DNA of 39,586 nucleotides from Desulfuromonadaceae bacterium (GTDB taxonomy: Bacteria; Desulfobacterota; Desulfuromonadia; Desulfuromonadales; JAHYIW01): NCBI GenBank assembly GCA_019429445.1, contig JAHYIW010000025.1, positions 1-39,586 of the forward strand, in the 5' to 3' direction. The notes under the pieces are model-generated. The model worked only from the letters and a program-made list of their open reading frames with translations, made no database searches and was not told where the DNA came from. Shown here piece after piece: positions 7,038 through 16,714 of this stretch; position 1 is the first letter of the stretch, and every line of letters starts with the position of its first letter. Made by a program: the position numbers and the translations under genes.

Positions 7038-7102
7038 AATTAATTGTCTCCGCATTCCGAGCACTCTAGCACACAACAATGATGCGAACAATCGACCTAA
7101 TA

Positions 7103-7125
7103 TGGTTGCACTTCCGTAAACCGGC
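7103..7125 (+). repeat. Short repeat resembling the IS end at 163-184
   Basis: This 23-bp stretch in the rarA-nadK spacer matches 163-184 near the left insertion-sequence end at 20 of 22 positions plus one inserted C. It lies in the same orientation. A shared CCACAC follows about 13 bases further on in both places. It may be a leftover end of a related element or a common host motif. The rest of the spacer is not similar. Confidence 0.35.
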
Positions 7126-7164
7126 GTGATAATTTGTCCACACTGGCAGACAAACGGAGAAAGC

Positions 7165-8019
7165 ATGAAACGTATCGGCATCTACGCCAAAAAAAACCAT
7201 CCTGACGCTGCAAAACTGGCTCAGGAGACCAGCATCTGGTTACAGGAACGCCAGGTTGAGGTTTTTGTTGAGGAGAGTCTGGCGGCGGCCACCGGAATCT
7301 GCCCTGGGTACCATGCCAAAAAAATTCCAGCACTGGTCGATATGATCATCGTCCTCGGCGGCGACGGCACCCTGATCTCGGTGTCACGTAAGGTTCGCGA
7401 CCACGGCACACCCATTCTCGGGGTCAATCTCGGTAATCTCGGATTCCTCACTGAAATCACCCGCAAGGAATTTTTCCCGGTACTGGAAGATGTTCTGCGT
7501 GGCAACTTCACAACCTCCTCGCGGATGATGCTCGATGTTTACGTCACGCGTGGTGACAGCACCGTTGGCCGTTTTCACGTTCTGAACGATATTGTGATCA
7601 ATAAAGGTGCACTGGCACGGATCATCGATATGGAAGCAATGGTCAATGACGACTACCTGACCACGTTCAAGGCCGACGGGTTGATCATCTCCACCCCCAC
7701 CGGTTCAACCGCCTACAATCTCGCGGCGGGCGGACCAATTGTCTACCCCGGTTCACACAATCTGATCATCACCCCGATCTGCCCACATATGCTCTCCAAC
7801 CGGCCGATCATCATTTCTGCCGATGCTGTGGTGCGCATCATGCTCAAGTTTCAGGATGAGGATGTCGTCTTAACCGCCGACGGGCAAGTCGGCATGCCCC
7901 TGTTGGCCGGAGATGTTGTCGAAATCCGTAAATCACTGAGCCGAACGGTGTTGATCAAAAGTCCCAGCCGCGATTATTTTCAGATTTTACGCACCAAACT
8001 GCGTTGGGGGGAGCGGTAG
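7165..8019 (+). CDS. nadK: NAD kinase
   Basis: NAD kinase phosphorylates NAD to NADP with ATP or polyphosphate in the cytoplasm. The start at 7165 (ATG behind CGGAGA) gives 284 residues. The hallmark GGDG motif is in IIVLGGDGTLISVSR (GGDG at 65-68). Other family blocks are GVNLGNLGFLTE, the NDIVINKG region, and GSTAYNLAAGGPIVYPG in the C-terminal beta domain. The gene is followed by recN with a 39-bp gap and may be co-transcribed with it and the GNAT gene. No anomaly is seen apart from the repeat-like motif in its leader. Confidence 0.95.
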   Translation: MKRIGIYAKKNHPDAAKLAQETSIWLQERQVEVFVEESLAAATGICPGYHAKKIPALVDMIIVLGGDGTLISVSRKVRDHGTPILGVNLGNLGFLTEITRKEFFPVLEDVLRGNFTTSSRMMLDVYVTRGDSTVGRFHVLNDIVINKGALARIIDMEAMVNDDYLTTFKADGLIISTPTGSTAYNLAAGGPIVYPGSHNLIITPICPHMLSNRPIIISADAVVRIMLKFQDEDVVLTADGQVGMPLLAGDVVEIRKSLSRTVLIKSPSRDYFQILRTKLRWGER

Positions 8020-8058
8020 TTCCGACCAGCGGGTAGGGACACTGATTTTTTTGCTGCG

Positions 8059-9744
8059 ATGTTACTAGACCTCATCATTAAAAACTTTGCGATTATCGAT
8101 CGTCTGCACGTGACCTTTGGATCGGGGTTCAATGTCCTGACCGGAGAAACCGGTGCGGGCAAATCGATTATTATCGATGCGGTCAGCTTGCTCTTCGGCG
8201 GCCGGGCGCGCCCCGACTTTATCCGTCACGGTGAAGAGGAAGCCACCGTTGAAGCGGTCTTCACGATCGCCGAGCAGACCAAACTCCGCTCGCTGCTGGG
8301 CGCGGCAGGATACGAAGACGGCGAAGAGCTGCTGATTAAACGGGTTATTTCCCGCAGCGGCAAAAATCGGGTTTTCGTCAACGGTTCAATGGCAACATTG
8401 ACACAATTGAGCGAGTTTACCGTCGATCTGCTGACTATCTATGGCCAGAATGAACACCAGAATCTATTGCGCAGCGACCGGCATCTGGCACTGCTCGACA
8501 GTTTCGCCGGGACCGCCCCGCTGGTCGCGGAATGCGCTGCGCAATTCCGGCAACTCAAAGAGATCCGCAGCCACCTTGAGCGGCTCAACACAGCGGAACG
8601 CGAACAACGTCAACGACTTGATCTGCTCTCCTTCCAGCGCCAGGAAATTGATGATGCCGCGCTGCACCTGGGGGAAGACAACGAACTGAGTGCTGAACGA
8701 CGGTTGCTGCACAATGCGGAAAAGCTTTCTGCGACGACGCACGACAGCTATGAAAAACTCTACGGCGGCAATGGTGCCTTGTGTGAGGAGCTCGGTCGGG
8801 TTGCGACATCAATCAGTGAACTTGGCACCATCGATCCGGCCTTGACCACGATCGCCGAAAATCTCGGTTCGGCTCTCTATACCCTGGAGGATGTGTCTCT
8901 CGAACTGCGTCGCTACAGTGAAAAAGCCTCCTTTGACCCGCAACGTCAAAGTGAAGTCGATGAACGTCTGACGTTGCTAACAACACTGAAACGCAAATAT
9001 GCCGGAACCCTGGAAGAGATTCTCAGCTATCGCAAAAACATCGAAACGGAAATTGAAGAGCTCTCCGACCTCGACGCCAGCCGCGACAGATTACTGCACC
9101 AGCGAGACGAGATGGCTATTGCCTTGGATAAAACTGCCGCCACTTTGAGCGCCGCGCGCCGTGCTGCGGCGCAGCAATTACGCCAGGCCGTTGAAACAGA
9201 GCTGCATGAGCTGGCCATGCCAAAAGCGCTCTTCTCCATCCAGTTGCATGCGCTCGCTGAGCCGGGGGCGACAGGCGCTGAACGCGGCGAATTCCTGCTC
9301 GCACCGAATCCGGGGGAAGACCCCAAACCACTGATAAAAATTGCCTCGGGCGGCGAACTTTCACGAATCATGCTCGCGCTCAACCGGGTCGCGCCCGACA
9401 GTGACCGGGGCGCCACGTTGATCTTCGATGAAGTTGACGCCGGTATCGGTGGCCAGGCAGCAACGGCGGTCGGTGAAAAATTGCGCGCTGTCGCTCGCCA
9501 CGGGCAGGCACTCTGCATTACGCACCTGCCTCAGGTCGCCGCATTTGCCGACCATCATTACCGCGTCGAAAAGCAGGTTGAAGACGGTCGCACCACCACG
9601 ACCTTGTCGCTGCTTGATGAACATGACCGCGTCGAAGAAATGGCACGGATGCTCGGCGGAGCCAAGATTTCAGCCACGACGCGTGAGCATGCCCGGGAGA
9701 TCATTCGGCTTTCATCCGCCAACGTTGCTGAGCCTGGAGATTGA
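8059..9744 (+). CDS. recN: DNA repair protein RecN (SMC-like ATPase)
   Basis: RecN is a cohesin-like ATPase that acts early in double-strand break repair. The 561-residue length fits the family. Walker A is GETGAGKS (29-36), the signature YGQNEHQNLLR is present, and coiled-coil arms with many Glu/Gln/Arg residues fill the middle (for example LERLNTAEREQRQRLDLLSFQRQEID). The C-terminal head has LASGGELSRIMLAL-like ABC signature (IKIASGGELSRIMLAL), Walker B LIFDEVDAGIGGQ and the switch ITHLPQVAAFAD. No good Shine-Dalgarno sequence precedes the ATG, so translation may depend on nadK. The stop lies one base before the next gene's ATG. Confidence 0.95.
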   Translation: MLLDLIIKNFAIIDRLHVTFGSGFNVLTGETGAGKSIIIDAVSLLFGGRARPDFIRHGEEEATVEAVFTIAEQTKLRSLLGAAGYEDGEELLIKRVISRSGKNRVFVNGSMATLTQLSEFTVDLLTIYGQNEHQNLLRSDRHLALLDSFAGTAPLVAECAAQFRQLKEIRSHLERLNTAEREQRQRLDLLSFQRQEIDDAALHLGEDNELSAERRLLHNAEKLSATTHDSYEKLYGGNGALCEELGRVATSISELGTIDPALTTIAENLGSALYTLEDVSLELRRYSEKASFDPQRQSEVDERLTLLTTLKRKYAGTLEEILSYRKNIETEIEELSDLDASRDRLLHQRDEMAIALDKTAATLSAARRAAAQQLRQAVETELHELAMPKALFSIQLHALAEPGATGAERGEFLLAPNPGEDPKPLIKIASGGELSRIMLALNRVAPDSDRGATLIFDEVDAGIGGQAATAVGEKLRAVARHGQALCITHLPQVAAFADHHYRVEKQVEDGRTTTTLSLLDEHDRVEEMARMLGGAKISATTREHAREIIRLSSANVAEPGD

Positions 9745-9745
9745 T

Positions 9746-10198
9746 ATGATCCGCAAAGCCCGCATTGCCGACGCAAAAAAAATCCACCAGCTCCTGCTGA
9801 CCTATGCCCGAGAGGGGCTGATGCTGTCACGTTCACTCCCCGACATCTACAAGTCGATTCGTGATATTTATGTTTATGAGGAGGACGACGAAGTTGTCGC
9901 TACCTGCTGTCTGGCCATTTGCTGGGCGGATCTGGCCGAGGTTCGCTCTCTGGCGGTTGCCTCCTCCCACGGCGGTCGCGGCATTGGCCGCTTGCTCGTT
10001 GAGGCCTGCATCAAGGAAGCACAGGAACTCGGAATTGTGCGGGTTTTCGCTTTAACCTACCAGCGCGATTTTTTCACCAGACTCGGTTTTAGCGAGATTG
10101 AGAAATCCCTGCTGCCACAAAAGATCTGGGGCGATTGTATGCAGTGTCCAAAGTTCCCGGAATGTGACGAAATTGCCATGAGTCTTGACTTGTTATAG
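9746..10198 (+). CDS. GNAT-family N-acetyltransferase, short ArgA-like
   Basis: The 150-residue protein starts at ATG 9746, one base after the recN stop, with CTGGAG upstream. It has the GNAT fold signature: an N-terminal IRKARIADAKKIHQLL helix, the central strand LAEVRSLAVA and the acetyl-CoA pyrophosphate-binding loop GGRGIGRLLVEACIKEA. The C-terminus is RDFFTRLGFSEIEKSLLPQKIW, followed by a Cys motif DCMQCPKFPEC. This matches the stand-alone acetyltransferases that serve as N-acetylglutamate synthase in organisms lacking the kinase-like ArgA domain. With argJ a few genes downstream this role is plausible but inferred. A different amine substrate remains possible. Confidence 0.7.
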   Translation: MIRKARIADAKKIHQLLLTYAREGLMLSRSLPDIYKSIRDIYVYEEDDEVVATCCLAICWADLAEVRSLAVASSHGGRGIGRLLVEACIKEAQELGIVRVFALTYQRDFFTRLGFSEIEKSLLPQKIWGDCMQCPKFPECDEIAMSLDLL

Positions 10199-10252
10199 TG
10201 CTATGCGTGCCGCAAATGGTGGGCTGGGTTAAAAAGAACTGCTTCAAAAAAC

Positions 10253-10281
10253 TTGACATTTCTCTTCAATTCAACTATTTA
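10253..10281 (+). promoter_or_regulatory. Sigma-70 promoter for the M23 peptidase gene
   Basis: TTGACA (10253-10258) is followed by TATTTA (10276-10281) after exactly 17 bases, about 50 bases before the peptidase start. The -35 box is a consensus match. It separates the recN/GNAT transcription unit from the peptidase. Confidence 0.65.
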
Positions 10282-10333
10282 GGTCTGGTCGCCCTATCTT
10301 TTAATGCGGTTTTTGGTTAACAAGGGGAAACTT

Positions 10334-11203
10334 TTGACAGCAAAAAAATATACCATTCTTGTCATTCCTGAAGGCTCGCACCGCGTTCGACGCTTTGCAC
10401 TCAAGATCAATGTATTGCGTGGTATCGGTGCCTTTTGTGCGGTTCTTTTTCTGGTTGTGTGTGGATTTTTGACCGATTATGCATTGACCAGTTTTGACCA
10501 GCACGAATTCAACCGCCTGCAAGCAGAAACGCTTGCGCAGAAAAATCAGATTCGTGATCTGTCCGCCAGCCTCGACAGTGTTCAGCAAGAGTTACTGGTT
10601 CTCGCCCAGAATGATGCCAAGGTCCGTGTTCTGGCGAATCTGACCAAACCGAAAATCGACGGGCTCACCGGTGTTGGTGGTCCTCTGGCGAGCGGCTCCG
10701 AAGCGGAGTACCCCGAAATCCAGCAGAAGATTGACCGGATTCGCGAAGCCATCGACCTGCGCCGCAAGAGTCAGGAAGAAGTCCAGGGTATCCTCAACGA
10801 TCAACGTTCGTTACTGGCGGCCAAGCCGTCAGGCCTGCCGACCCTCGGGTGGACAACATCAAGTTTTGGAATGCGTCTTTCCCCTTTCACCGGAAAACGC
10901 AGCATGCACGACGGACTTGACATTGCCGCACGGACCGGAACCCCGGTTCAGGCAACCGCTGACGGCATTGTCAGCCGGGTTGTCACCGATCCGGGTTATG
11001 GCAAGCTGGTCGTGATCGAACATGGCTATGGTTACCGGACTTATTACGGACATAATTCCAAGATCTTTGTCAAAGTCGGGCAACGGGTCAAACGCGGTGA
11101 AACCATTTCCGCTGTCGGCAATACCGGACGGTCCACCGGGTCACACGTTCACTACGAAGTTCGCCTCAACGGCGTGCCGCTCAATCCAAAAAAATTCACC
11201 TGA
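10334..11203 (+). CDS. Membrane-anchored M23 peptidase (LytM/lysostaphin-type murein hydrolase)
   Basis: The TTG at 10334 is preferred because AGGGG lies six bases before it; an ATG at 10304 would add ten residues but has no such site. The product has a short cytoplasmic N-terminus, one transmembrane segment (around GIGAFCAVLFLVVCGFLTDYA), then a coiled coil (RLQAETLAQKNQIRDLSASL). The C-terminal M23 domain shows the zinc ligands: H and D in MHDGLDIAARTGTPV, and HVH in GSHVHYEVRLNGVPLNP. The family cleaves peptidoglycan cross-bridges or, when inactive, activates amidases. All ligands are present, so this one could be active. A strong terminator follows it. Confidence 0.85.
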   Translation: MTAKKYTILVIPEGSHRVRRFALKINVLRGIGAFCAVLFLVVCGFLTDYALTSFDQHEFNRLQAETLAQKNQIRDLSASLDSVQQELLVLAQNDAKVRVLANLTKPKIDGLTGVGGPLASGSEAEYPEIQQKIDRIREAIDLRRKSQEEVQGILNDQRSLLAAKPSGLPTLGWTTSSFGMRLSPFTGKRSMHDGLDIAARTGTPVQATADGIVSRVVTDPGYGKLVVIEHGYGYRTYYGHNSKIFVKVGQRVKRGETISAVGNTGRSTGSHVHYEVRLNGVPLNPKKFT

Positions 11204-11210
11204 TCCACAA

Positions 11211-11232
11211 CCCCGGCAGTGCCGGGGTTTTT
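11211..11232 (+). terminator. Rho-independent terminator after the M23 peptidase
   Basis: The GC-rich stem CCCCGG (11211-11216) pairs with CCGGGG (11222-11227), extendable by CA/TG across a very small loop. TTTTT follows. It is placed 8 bases after the stop codon. Confidence 0.85.
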
Positions 11233-11255
11233 CATTTCCATCCCCCGCTTAACAC

Positions 11256-11283
11256 TTGAGACAAACCCTGCGTTGTGCTAAAA
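11256..11283 (+). promoter_or_regulatory. Possible secA promoter
   Basis: TTGAGA (11256-11261) is followed by CTAAAA (11278-11283) after 16 bases. It lies downstream of the preceding terminator and about 130 bases before secA. The -10 box is a poor match, so confidence is low. Confidence 0.35.
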
Positions 11284-11413
11284 AGGCACACTCTGATTGT
11301 CAGTTTTTTTTGCGGCGGACCGCCAGCATCATCACCAACGTGCCAAAACCGCATATTCTCCATCAAGCACCATAAAATAATGCGTGAAATCGCCGCAAAT
11401 CCGGAGCAATAAA

Positions 11414-14107
11414 ATGATTGGTAACCTGATCAAAAAAATCGTCGGCAGCAGAAACGACCGTGAGTTAAAGCGCATGAGTAGTGTTATTGAGCAGATCAAC
11501 ACACTCGAAGCGACAATCATGGCCCTTACTGATCAGGAGCTGACGGCAAAGACGGCGGAGTACAAGGAACGCTTTGCGCAAGGCGAGACCCTTGGCCAGC
11601 TATTGCCCGAAGCGTTCGCTACTGTTCGAGAGGCTGCCAGGCGCGTCCTTGGCTTGCGTCATTTTGACATGCAGCTGGTTGGGGGCATCGTTCTGCACGA
11701 AGGCAAAATCGCCGAGATGAAAACCGGCGAAGGAAAAACTCTGGTTGCCACCCTGCCCTGCTACCTTAACGCCCTGACCGGGCGCGGTGTCCATGTCGTC
11801 ACGGTTAACGATTATCTCGCCAGTCGCGATGCGGACTGGATGGGCAAAGTCCACCAGTTTCTCGGCCTCACCGTGGGCTGCATTATTCACGGAATTTCTG
11901 ACCAGACGCGCGCCGCTGCCTACCAGGCGGATATTACCTATGGCACCAACAATGAGTTCGGCTTTGACTACCTGCGCGATAATATGAAATTTTCACTTGA
12001 TGATTATGTGCAGCGTGAACATCATTTTGCCATTGTCGATGAAGTTGACTCGATCCTCATCGACGAGGCGCGCACACCGTTGATCATTTCCGGTCCCAGT
12101 GAAATGTTGAGCGATCTCTACAACCGGGTCAATCGTATCATCCCGATGCTTAAGAAAGGGGAACTGATCGAACATCGTGACGGCAAAATCGGCCAGTCGA
12201 TCAAGGAATATACCGGCGATTTTACCGTTGATGAAAAAAGCCGCAGTGCAACCCTGACTGAAGCCGGCATCGCCAAAGTCGAACATTTGCTGAATGTCGA
12301 AAATCTTTTCGACCCGCGCAACATTGAACTGCTGCACCACTCAAATCAGGCGCTGAGTGCCCACGCCCTCTACAAACGTGATGTTGACTACGTCGTCAAG
12401 GACAACGAAGTCATGATTGTCGATGAATTTACCGGGCGACTGATGCCGGGGAGACGCTGGGGAGACGGTCTGCACCAGGCGATCGAAGCAAAAGAAGGGG
12501 TCAAAATAGCCAACGAAAACCAGACCCTGGCGACGATCACCTTTCAGAATTATTTTCGCATGTACGAAAAACTTTCCGGCATGACCGGTACCGCTGACAC
12601 TGAAGCAACTGAATTTGCTGAAATTTATCGGCTTGAGGTGGTCGTCATCCCGACCAACAAGCCGATGTTGCGGATCGACCGCCCCGACCTGATTTTCAAG
12701 TCCGAAAAAGAAAAATTCAAGGCAGTTGTCGAGGACATCAAAAATCGCCATGCCAGCGGGCAACCGGTCCTGGTCGGAACAATTTCAATTGACAATTCCG
12801 AACGGCTGTCGGAATTGCTGAAAAAACGCGGCGTCCCGCACAACGTCCTCAACGCCAAGCAACATGAACGCGAAGCATTCATCGTTGCCCAGGCCGGGCG
12901 CAAAGGTTCGGTAACCATCGCTACCAACATGGCCGGACGGGGCACAGACATCGTCCTCGGCGGCAACCCGGAGATGCTGGCAAAGCAGGAAGTTCTTAAC
13001 GCCGATGATTTTGAGACCGCCTACGCCACCACCCTGAAGAAATTTATCCCGGACTGTGCCGCCGAGAAAGAAGAGGTTCTGGCCGCAGGAGGACTCTATA
13101 TCCTCGGCACTGAACGCCATGAAAGTCGACGCATTGACAATCAGCTGCGCGGTCGTTCCGGGCGTCAGGGCGATCCGGGAGAAAGTCGTTTCTATCTCAG
13201 TCTTGACGACGACCTGTTGCGGATCTTCGGTTCTGAACGGGTGGCCTTCATGATGGACAAACTGAAGGTGCCTGATGACGAGCCGATTGAGCACGGGATC
13301 ATTTCACGCGCCATCGAAAATGCGCAAAAGAAAGTCGAAGCGCACAATTTCGATATCCGGAAACACCTGATTGAATACGACGATGTCATGAACCGCCAGC
13401 GCGAAGTGATCTACCAGCAACGCCGCGAGGTTCTGGCCGGTGAAAATATTGCCGCGACCTATGCGACGATCCTTGACGAGATGGTCGCTGATATGGTGGC
13501 CAGCTTTTGCCCGCCCAAAACCCCGGCAGCGGAATGGAACTGGTCGGCGTTGCATGACGACTTTTTCAATCAGTTTTATTTTCATCCACACCCCCCTGAA
13601 GTGCATCCAGAGCTGACCCAGAACGAGCTTGAAGAGGCGTTGCGCGCAGCTGTCGAAGACCGGCTTCGCGCCCGTGAGGCCGAGTTTACCCCCCCCGTCA
13701 TGGAGCACTTGATGCGCGTGCTGTTGTTACAGGGGATCGATACGCAATGGAAGGGGCATTTGCTCGCCATCGACCACCTCAAGGAAGGGATCGGTCTGCG
13801 CAGTTACGCGCAGAAGAACCCCAAGGAAGAATACAAACGCGAAGCGTATAACCATTTCATGGAAATGATGGGACGTATCCGCCAGGACGTCATCCAGAAA
13901 ATTTTCCGCATCCAGCTGGTCCACGACGATGAGCTGCGGCGCATGGAAGAGGAAGAACGGCAGGAACGACTTCGGTTGGGGCGCCTGAGCGGCGGCGCCG
14001 ACAAACCACGTCAGCCGACCACCCGCGAGGAAGACAAGATTGGCCGTAATGACCCCTGTCCGTGCGGCAGCGGAAAAAAATATAAAAAGTGTTGCGGCGC
14101 GAAGTAA
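11414..14107 (+). CDS. secA: Preprotein translocase ATPase SecA
   Basis: SecA is the motor that pushes secretory proteins through SecYEG. The start at 11414 ([12 protein letters not shown], with CCGGAG upstream) gives 897 residues, normal for the family. Walker A is [13 protein letters not shown], the DEAD-like Walker B is [21 protein letters not shown], and the second helicase domain has [16 protein letters not shown] and [19 protein letters not shown]. The helical scaffold and preprotein cross-linking domains are complete. The C-terminus ends in the zinc-binding SEC-C motif [16 protein letters not shown], which binds SecB and phospholipid. argJ follows after 39 bases. Confidence 0.97.
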   Translation: MIGNLIKKIVGSRNDRELKRMSSVIEQINTLEATIMALTDQELTAKTAEYKERFAQGETLGQLLPEAFATVREAARRVLGLRHFDMQLVGGIVLHEGKIAEMKTGEGKTLVATLPCYLNALTGRGVHVVTVNDYLASRDADWMGKVHQFLGLTVGCIIHGISDQTRAAAYQADITYGTNNEFGFDYLRDNMKFSLDDYVQREHHFAIVDEVDSILIDEARTPLIISGPSEMLSDLYNRVNRIIPMLKKGELIEHRDGKIGQSIKEYTGDFTVDEKSRSATLTEAGIAKVEHLLNVENLFDPRNIELLHHSNQALSAHALYKRDVDYVVKDNEVMIVDEFTGRLMPGRRWGDGLHQAIEAKEGVKIANENQTLATITFQNYFRMYEKLSGMTGTADTEATEFAEIYRLEVVVIPTNKPMLRIDRPDLIFKSEKEKFKAVVEDIKNRHASGQPVLVGTISIDNSERLSELLKKRGVPHNVLNAKQHEREAFIVAQAGRKGSVTIATNMAGRGTDIVLGGNPEMLAKQEVLNADDFETAYATTLKKFIPDCAAEKEEVLAAGGLYILGTERHESRRIDNQLRGRSGRQGDPGESRFYLSLDDDLLRIFGSERVAFMMDKLKVPDDEPIEHGIISRAIENAQKKVEAHNFDIRKHLIEYDDVMNRQREVIYQQRREVLAGENIAATYATILDEMVADMVASFCPPKTPAAEWNWSALHDDFFNQFYFHPHPPEVHPELTQNELEEALRAAVEDRLRAREAEFTPPVMEHLMRVLLLQGIDTQWKGHLLAIDHLKEGIGLRSYAQKNPKEEYKREAYNHFMEMMGRIRQDVIQKIFRIQLVHDDELRRMEEEERQERLRLGRLSGGADKPRQPTTREEDKIGRNDPCPCGSGKKYKKCCGAK

Positions 14108-14146
14108 TGTGCCCGATTGTCGATCTGAATATCAACGAGGCAGATG

Positions 14147-15343
14147 ATGAACCATAACGTCCTGCAGGTACCCGGATTCAGCTTTGCCAGCTGCGCCGCC
14201 GGGATCAGAAAATCGGGGAAACTCGATCTGGCGCTGATCTATTCCGCGACCCCGGCCGTCTGTGCCGGCGTTTTTACCACCAACAAGGTGGTTGCCGCCC
14301 CGCTGGTGGTGAGTCGTCCGCGCATTGCTGGCGGTCGCTGTCAGGCCATCCTCATCAATAGCGGCAACGCCAATGCCTGTACCGGTGAGCAGGGGGTGAC
14401 AGATGCCCGACGCTGTGGTGCCTTGACAGCTGCCGCGCTTGGAATTGATGAAGAGCTGGTCGCCGTCTCCTCAACAGGAGTGATCGGTGTCCCGTTGCCG
14501 ATTCAGTGCTTTGAGCAGAAAATCGCGCAGCTTCCGGAAATACTCGCAGCCGATGGTGCACAGCAAACCGCCGAAGCGATGATGACCACAGACTCCTTTG
14601 CCAAAACCGCCATCCGCCACGGACGAATCGGCACACACCCGTACCGGCTGGTTGCCCTCGCCAAGGGTGCCGGCATGATTCATCCCGACATGGCGACGAT
14701 GCTCGGATTTGTCATGACCGATATCGCCATCGAAGCAACAACGCTGCAACACTTGCTGCGCGCTGCCGTCGACCGAACCTTTAACTGCATCAGCGTTGAC
14801 GGGGACACATCGACCAACGACATGGTGATTGCTCTGGCCAACGGTCAGGCCGGCAACGATCTCTTTGCCCTCGACACACCCGCGGCGCAGCAGTTTGGCG
14901 AGCTTCTGGAAGACCTGCTCCTTGAACTGGCAAAAATGATCGTTCGCGATGGCGAGGGGGCGACCAAGCTGGTTCGCATCAACGTCACCGGCGCGGCCTC
15001 GGCAGAAGACGCACGGCTGGTTGCCAAAAGTGTCGCAACATCCAGTCTGGTCAAGACCGCATTTTTCGGACAAGATGCCAACTGGGGACGGATCATTGCC
15101 GCCGCCGGTTATTCTGGTGCACAGCTTGATCCTGATCAGATCACTATTTTTTTCAACGCTGTCCCGGTCGTTCGACACGGCATTTCAACCGGTGCGGAGC
15201 TGGAGGCAGAGGCCACCGCTGTCCTGCAAACAGCGGAATTCGATGTCAATATTGAGCTGTCGCTCGGGGTCGGCCAAGCGGTTTACTACACCTCTGATCT
15301 GACCTTCGATTACATCAAAATCAATGCCGATTACCGCACCTGA
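14147..15343 (+). CDS. argJ: Bifunctional glutamate N-acetyltransferase / amino-acid acetyltransferase ArgJ
   Basis: ArgJ moves the acetyl group from N-acetylornithine to glutamate (and, in bifunctional forms, from acetyl-CoA), driving the cyclic arginine pathway. Two ATG codons stand in a row (14144 and 14147). The second is chosen because GAGG lies six bases before it. The precursor is about 398 residues. The autoproteolysis site is in KGAGMIHPDMATMLGFV, where the Thr of MATML (about residue 184) becomes the N-terminal nucleophile of the beta chain. Other family blocks are AGVFTTNKVVAAP, NSGNANACTG, SVDGDTSTND and the C-terminal GQDANWGRIIAAAGYSG. The gene follows secA and may be co-transcribed with it. 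Confidence 0.95.
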   Translation: MNHNVLQVPGFSFASCAAGIRKSGKLDLALIYSATPAVCAGVFTTNKVVAAPLVVSRPRIAGGRCQAILINSGNANACTGEQGVTDARRCGALTAAALGIDEELVAVSSTGVIGVPLPIQCFEQKIAQLPEILAADGAQQTAEAMMTTDSFAKTAIRHGRIGTHPYRLVALAKGAGMIHPDMATMLGFVMTDIAIEATTLQHLLRAAVDRTFNCISVDGDTSTNDMVIALANGQAGNDLFALDTPAAQQFGELLEDLLLELAKMIVRDGEGATKLVRINVTGAASAEDARLVAKSVATSSLVKTAFFGQDANWGRIIAAAGYSGAQLDPDQITIFFNAVPVVRHGISTGAELEAEATAVLQTAEFDVNIELSLGVGQAVYYTSDLTFDYIKINADYRT

Positions 15344-15421
15344 CAAGAGCAGCAAGGGTTCGGGAGTGATCGACCTCACCGGCGGCTGCGCAGCGCTCTG
15401 CATTGCGCCAGCAATGTCCGC

Positions 15422-16609
15422 ATGGCTGGACCGGCAAACGTGAAACAGCGGGTCATACTGATTGTCCTCGATGGTGTCGGTATCGGTTCGGCGCCCGATG
15501 CTGAAGCGTTTGGGAATGCGGGAGCCAATACTCTGCTCCACGTCGCCGAGCAGGCCGGGCCACTGCACCTGCCGAACCTGCAACAGCTGGGACTCGGCAA
15601 TATCCTCCCGCTCCCCGGCATTGCCGCAGTATCAAAACCGACGGGCGCGTTTGGCCGCATGATCGAAGTTTCGTGCGGCAAGGACACCACGGCTGGCCAC
15701 TGGGAGATGGCCGGGGTCGTCCTGCGCGAACCGTTCGCCACCTTTCCCACAGGCTTTCCCGACGAAATTATCACCGCGTTTTGCAACGCAACCGGCCTTG
15801 ATCCGCTGGGCAACATCGCTGCCAGCGGCACCGAAATATTGAAAGATCTGGGGGAAGAACATCTCCACAGCGGTCGCCCGATCATCTATACCAGCACTGA
15901 CTCAGTCTTGCAGATTGCTGCGCATGAGCAGATCATCCCGGTTGAAAAACTGTACGCTATCTGTCAATTAACCCTGGAAATACTGAGCCCCTATCGGGTT
16001 CCGCGGGTCATTGCCCGCCCCTTTGTTGGCACCAATGCCCGCAACTTTCGCCGCACCTCGCGGCGTCATGATTTTTCACTCCCCGCACCCGAAGAAACGA
16101 TTCTCGACCGCTTGCAACAGAGCGGTCTGCAGGTCCACGGCATCGGTAAAGTCAGTGATATCTTTGCCGGACGCGGAATCAGCCAGAGTACGACCACCAG
16201 GGATAATCAGGAGGGGATCGACCAAACCATCGCGGCGCTGAAAAAAATGGACCGGGGGCTGATCTTTACCAATCTGGTTGATTTTGACATGCTTTACGGT
16301 CACCGTCGCGATTGCGCCGGGTTTGCCCGGGCTTTGTGCGCATTTGATCAACAACTGCCCACCTTGATGGCGCAAATGTCCGCGCAGGATCTGCTCCTGA
16401 TCACCGCCGATCACGGCTGCGACCCGACGTTTTCCGGAACGGATCACACCCGTGAAAATGTTCCGCTGCTCGTTTGGCAACAGCATTTAAAAACAGGAAT
16501 AGAGCTGGGAATTCGTCATTCGTTCACCGATGTGGCGGCGACTATCAGTGATTTTTTCGCGGCGGGCAATTCGGAGGGGTCTTCGTTCCTGTCGGCATTA
16601 AGAACATAA
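15422..16609 (+). CDS. deoB: Phosphopentomutase
   Basis: Phosphopentomutase interconverts ribose 1-phosphate and ribose 5-phosphate (and the deoxy forms) in nucleoside salvage. The 395-residue protein belongs to the alkaline-phosphatase superfamily. The first metal ligand is in VLDGVGIGSAPDA and the phospho-threonine loop is GKDTTAGHWEMAG. The later metal ligands are in NLVDFDMLYGHRRD and TADHGCDPTFSGTDHTREN. The start is uncertain: ATG 15422 has no clear ribosome-binding site, and a GTG at 15440 (KQRVILIVLDG) is a possible alternative. The gap to argJ is 78 bases. An imperfect inverted repeat centred on GTCATGAC follows the stop but lacks a T-run. Confidence 0.95.
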   Translation: MAGPANVKQRVILIVLDGVGIGSAPDAEAFGNAGANTLLHVAEQAGPLHLPNLQQLGLGNILPLPGIAAVSKPTGAFGRMIEVSCGKDTTAGHWEMAGVVLREPFATFPTGFPDEIITAFCNATGLDPLGNIAASGTEILKDLGEEHLHSGRPIIYTSTDSVLQIAAHEQIIPVEKLYAICQLTLEILSPYRVPRVIARPFVGTNARNFRRTSRRHDFSLPAPEETILDRLQQSGLQVHGIGKVSDIFAGRGISQSTTTRDNQEGIDQTIAALKKMDRGLIFTNLVDFDMLYGHRRDCAGFARALCAFDQQLPTLMAQMSAQDLLLITADHGCDPTFSGTDHTRENVPLLVWQQHLKTGIELGIRHSFTDVAATISDFFAAGNSEGSSFLSALRT

Positions 16610-16657
16610 AAACCGAATTTCCGTCATGACAGAAAATCAGTTTTAGGGGTAACAAGG

Positions 16658-16714
16658 ATGATAGACTGGGCGCTGACGCTTGCATCCGCGGCCCCACGGA
16701 AAGGTCGATTATGA
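16658..16714 (+). CDS. Possible 18-residue leader ORF coupled to the DUF2914 gene
   Basis: A short frame starts at ATG 16658 behind AGGGG (16645-16649, eight bases away). Its TGA overlaps the ATG of the DUF2914 gene as ATGA. The predicted peptide starts MIDWALTLASAAP and ends with basic residues. The overlap suggests translational coupling. The DUF2914 gene also has its own weak site (AAAGG), so the leader may not be needed. Very short frames like this often arise by chance. Confidence 0.25.
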   Translation: MIDWALTLASAAPRKGRL

